NCBI GenBank assembly: GCA_965200795.1
Contig: CBDAVB010000039.1
Coordinates: 1 to 64,000, forward strand
Origin: Parashewanella sp965200795
GTDB taxonomy: Bacteria; Pseudomonadota; Gammaproteobacteria; Enterobacterales; Shewanellaceae
DNA: 64,000 nucleotides
Direction of reading: 5' to 3'
A model generated the notes under the pieces. It searched no databases. It was not told the origin of the DNA and was given only the letters and a program-made list of their open reading frames with translations. Position 1 is the stretch's first letter. Each line of letters begins with the position of its first letter. Of this stretch, positions 62,951 through 64,000 are shown one piece after another. A program made the position numbers and the translations under genes.

Positions 62951-63956
62951 ATAAGTAACCAGTCAAATGCTTCCGAATAAAAAATCGCTCACATATGTTA
63001 ATCTAAAATTCCGTTTAAGTTTCGAAAGTACTCATCATGAAAACGGTAACTGCAATTACAGATGAAAACATCATAGAAACATTGAAATACGCATCAAGAC
63101 TTGCACCTCAACCTTACGTAAGAGAACGTGCCCATGCTGTTTTGCTTAGCAATAGAGGTTTTTCTGTTACCCAAATTGCCATCTTTTTTGACATACAATA
63201 TCAGACCGTTTCTCGCTGGCTAGATGATTGGGAAAAAGAAGGGCTCAGTGGACTCTATAAGTGTCACTCTGGCGGTCGATCACCTATTTATGATGAGCAA
63301 GAAGTAGAAAGAGCAAAACAGTTGATATCTGAAGAGCCAAGGCGGATAAGCTATACACAAGCAGCTCTTGAAAAAGAAACTAAAAAAAAAGCCTCTCAAT
63401 CAACAATAACTCGAATCGCAAAGAAATGCCGATTGGTTTATAAAAGAGTACGCCGTAGTTGTAAGCATAAACGTAATGAAGCGCAATTTTCAGAGATGAA
63501 GCAGGCTCTAAAAAGTGCACAGTTAGCGGCAGATAATGGCTTGATTAATCTATTCTATTTTGATGAATCTGGGTTCAGCCAACAACCATGTATCCCCTAT
63601 GCTTGGCAGCCAATAGGTGAGCAATTACGCATCCCTTCTGTTAAAAGTAAACGAATAAATGTCTTAGGCTTTATGAGTAAAAATAATGATTTATTCACTT
63701 ACTCGACAACGGAACGAGTAGATAGCAAAAAAGTGATAGAAGCATTTGAAGAATTTGCAGAAAAAATGAAATTGCCTCAATTTGGGTTTGGTAAGCGGAC
63801 TACTCTCGTGATCGTTGATAATGCTAAAATTCATACCAGTGCAGCTTTTAAAAGCCAGCTCGAAAAATGGAAAGTGCAGGACAACTTAATTGTGTGTTAT
63901 TTGCCCACTTACTCCCCAGAGTTGAATTTGATAGAAATATTGTGGGGGAACGTCAA
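62951..63956 (+). mobile_element. IS630-family element, cut by a second copy
   Basis: The left end ATAAGTAACCAGTCAAATG lies at 62951, next to a TA target inside the IS1634 pseudogene. At 63957 an almost identical left end (ATAAGTACCCAGTCAAATG) starts in the same orientation, so another IS630 element has inserted at a TA in the transposase gene. The right end of the first copy is outside the window. Confidence 0.75.
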
Positions 63957-63960
63957 ATAA
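63037..63960 (+). pseudogene. IS630-family transposase, C-terminally truncated
   Basis: 307 residues. HTH (GFSVTQIAIFFDIQYQTVSR), first Asp in NLFYFDESGFSQQP, second in TTLVIVDNAKIHTS, and the SPELNLIEILWGNVK motif with the catalytic Glu. The family normally has a further 25-40 residues; here the stop comes from the end of the next IS630 copy. Confidence 0.85.
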
Positions 63961-64000
63961 GTACCCAGTCAAATGTAATCGAATATTTTTCTTTCTGAAA
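63957..64000 (+). mobile_element. Left end of a second IS630 element (partial)
   Basis: ATAAGTACCCAGTCAAATGT continues with a TCGAATATTTTTC-type stretch like the left end at 62951 (three or four differences in 40). The remainder is beyond the window. Confidence 0.6.

Noticed and set aside
1..64000. tRNA and rRNA genes
   Set aside because: I looked for the T-arm GGTTCGA-type pattern and rRNA landmarks and found none in plausible context. A covariance search would settle this.

Overview
The window comes from a gammaproteobacterium, probably marine and host-associated. Chromosomal markers (a Fur-controlled ferric-iron ABC transporter, large secreted subtilases with C-terminal sorting tails, a ToxR-type membrane regulator, DUF1800/DUF1501 proteins, a brnQ fragment) fit that group. 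So do a type III secretion chaperone and several effector-like proteins. Very many transposon copies, many of them broken or nested, and stranded gene fragments point to a genome undergoing IS expansion and decay. The species cannot be named from this sequence.

Layout. 1-4971 (all minus): a DUF1800/DUF1501 pair, a CesT-like type III secretion chaperone and, 15 bases after it, a large gene of unknown function running off the window that is the likely cognate effector. 5128-21865 (all minus): six tandem paralogues of 783-856 residues, with near-identical ends and divergent middles, each with its own ribosome binding site and upstream motif and followed by a REP-like repeat; relics of further copies lie at 7943-8003 and 22113-22138. 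22113-23316: fragments of IS4-like and ISAs1 elements. 23376-25873: an integron remnant (integrase start relic, LexA box, attI-like site, cassettes with two attC sites), including a two-gene cassette that resembles RexAB. 25927-35579: IS5-like element, brnQ relic, an IS30-derived MITE, a gene whose C-terminal half is a CheD-type deamidase domain, a group II intron relic, and IS66, IS4, IS21 and IS30 fragments.

35614-51050 is bounded on the left by an intact IS256 element. It holds the fbpABC iron uptake operon, a divergently transcribed pair of S8 subtilase-fold proteins (one active, one with every catalytic residue replaced), and a ToxR/CadC-type regulator with a WD40/TolB-like propeller. 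51350-64000 is again accessory: a membrane-anchored methyltransferase that may be a cassette, a second IS256 copy broken by one base, IS66 fragments, a protein built of repeated MYB/HTH-like modules, an IS200/IS605 relic, a frameshifted RelE/ParE-type toxin, a decayed IS66, a small-gene operon interrupted by an IS701-like element and by IS66, an IS1634 pseudogene, and IS630 copies at the right edge.

The most interesting material is the six-paralogue array, the CheD-domain protein, the MYB-like repeat protein and the chaperone/effector pair. All could be tools for interacting with a eukaryotic host. The integron cassettes look like defence or accessory cargo. All functional proposals come from reading motifs and context by eye; no database search was run.
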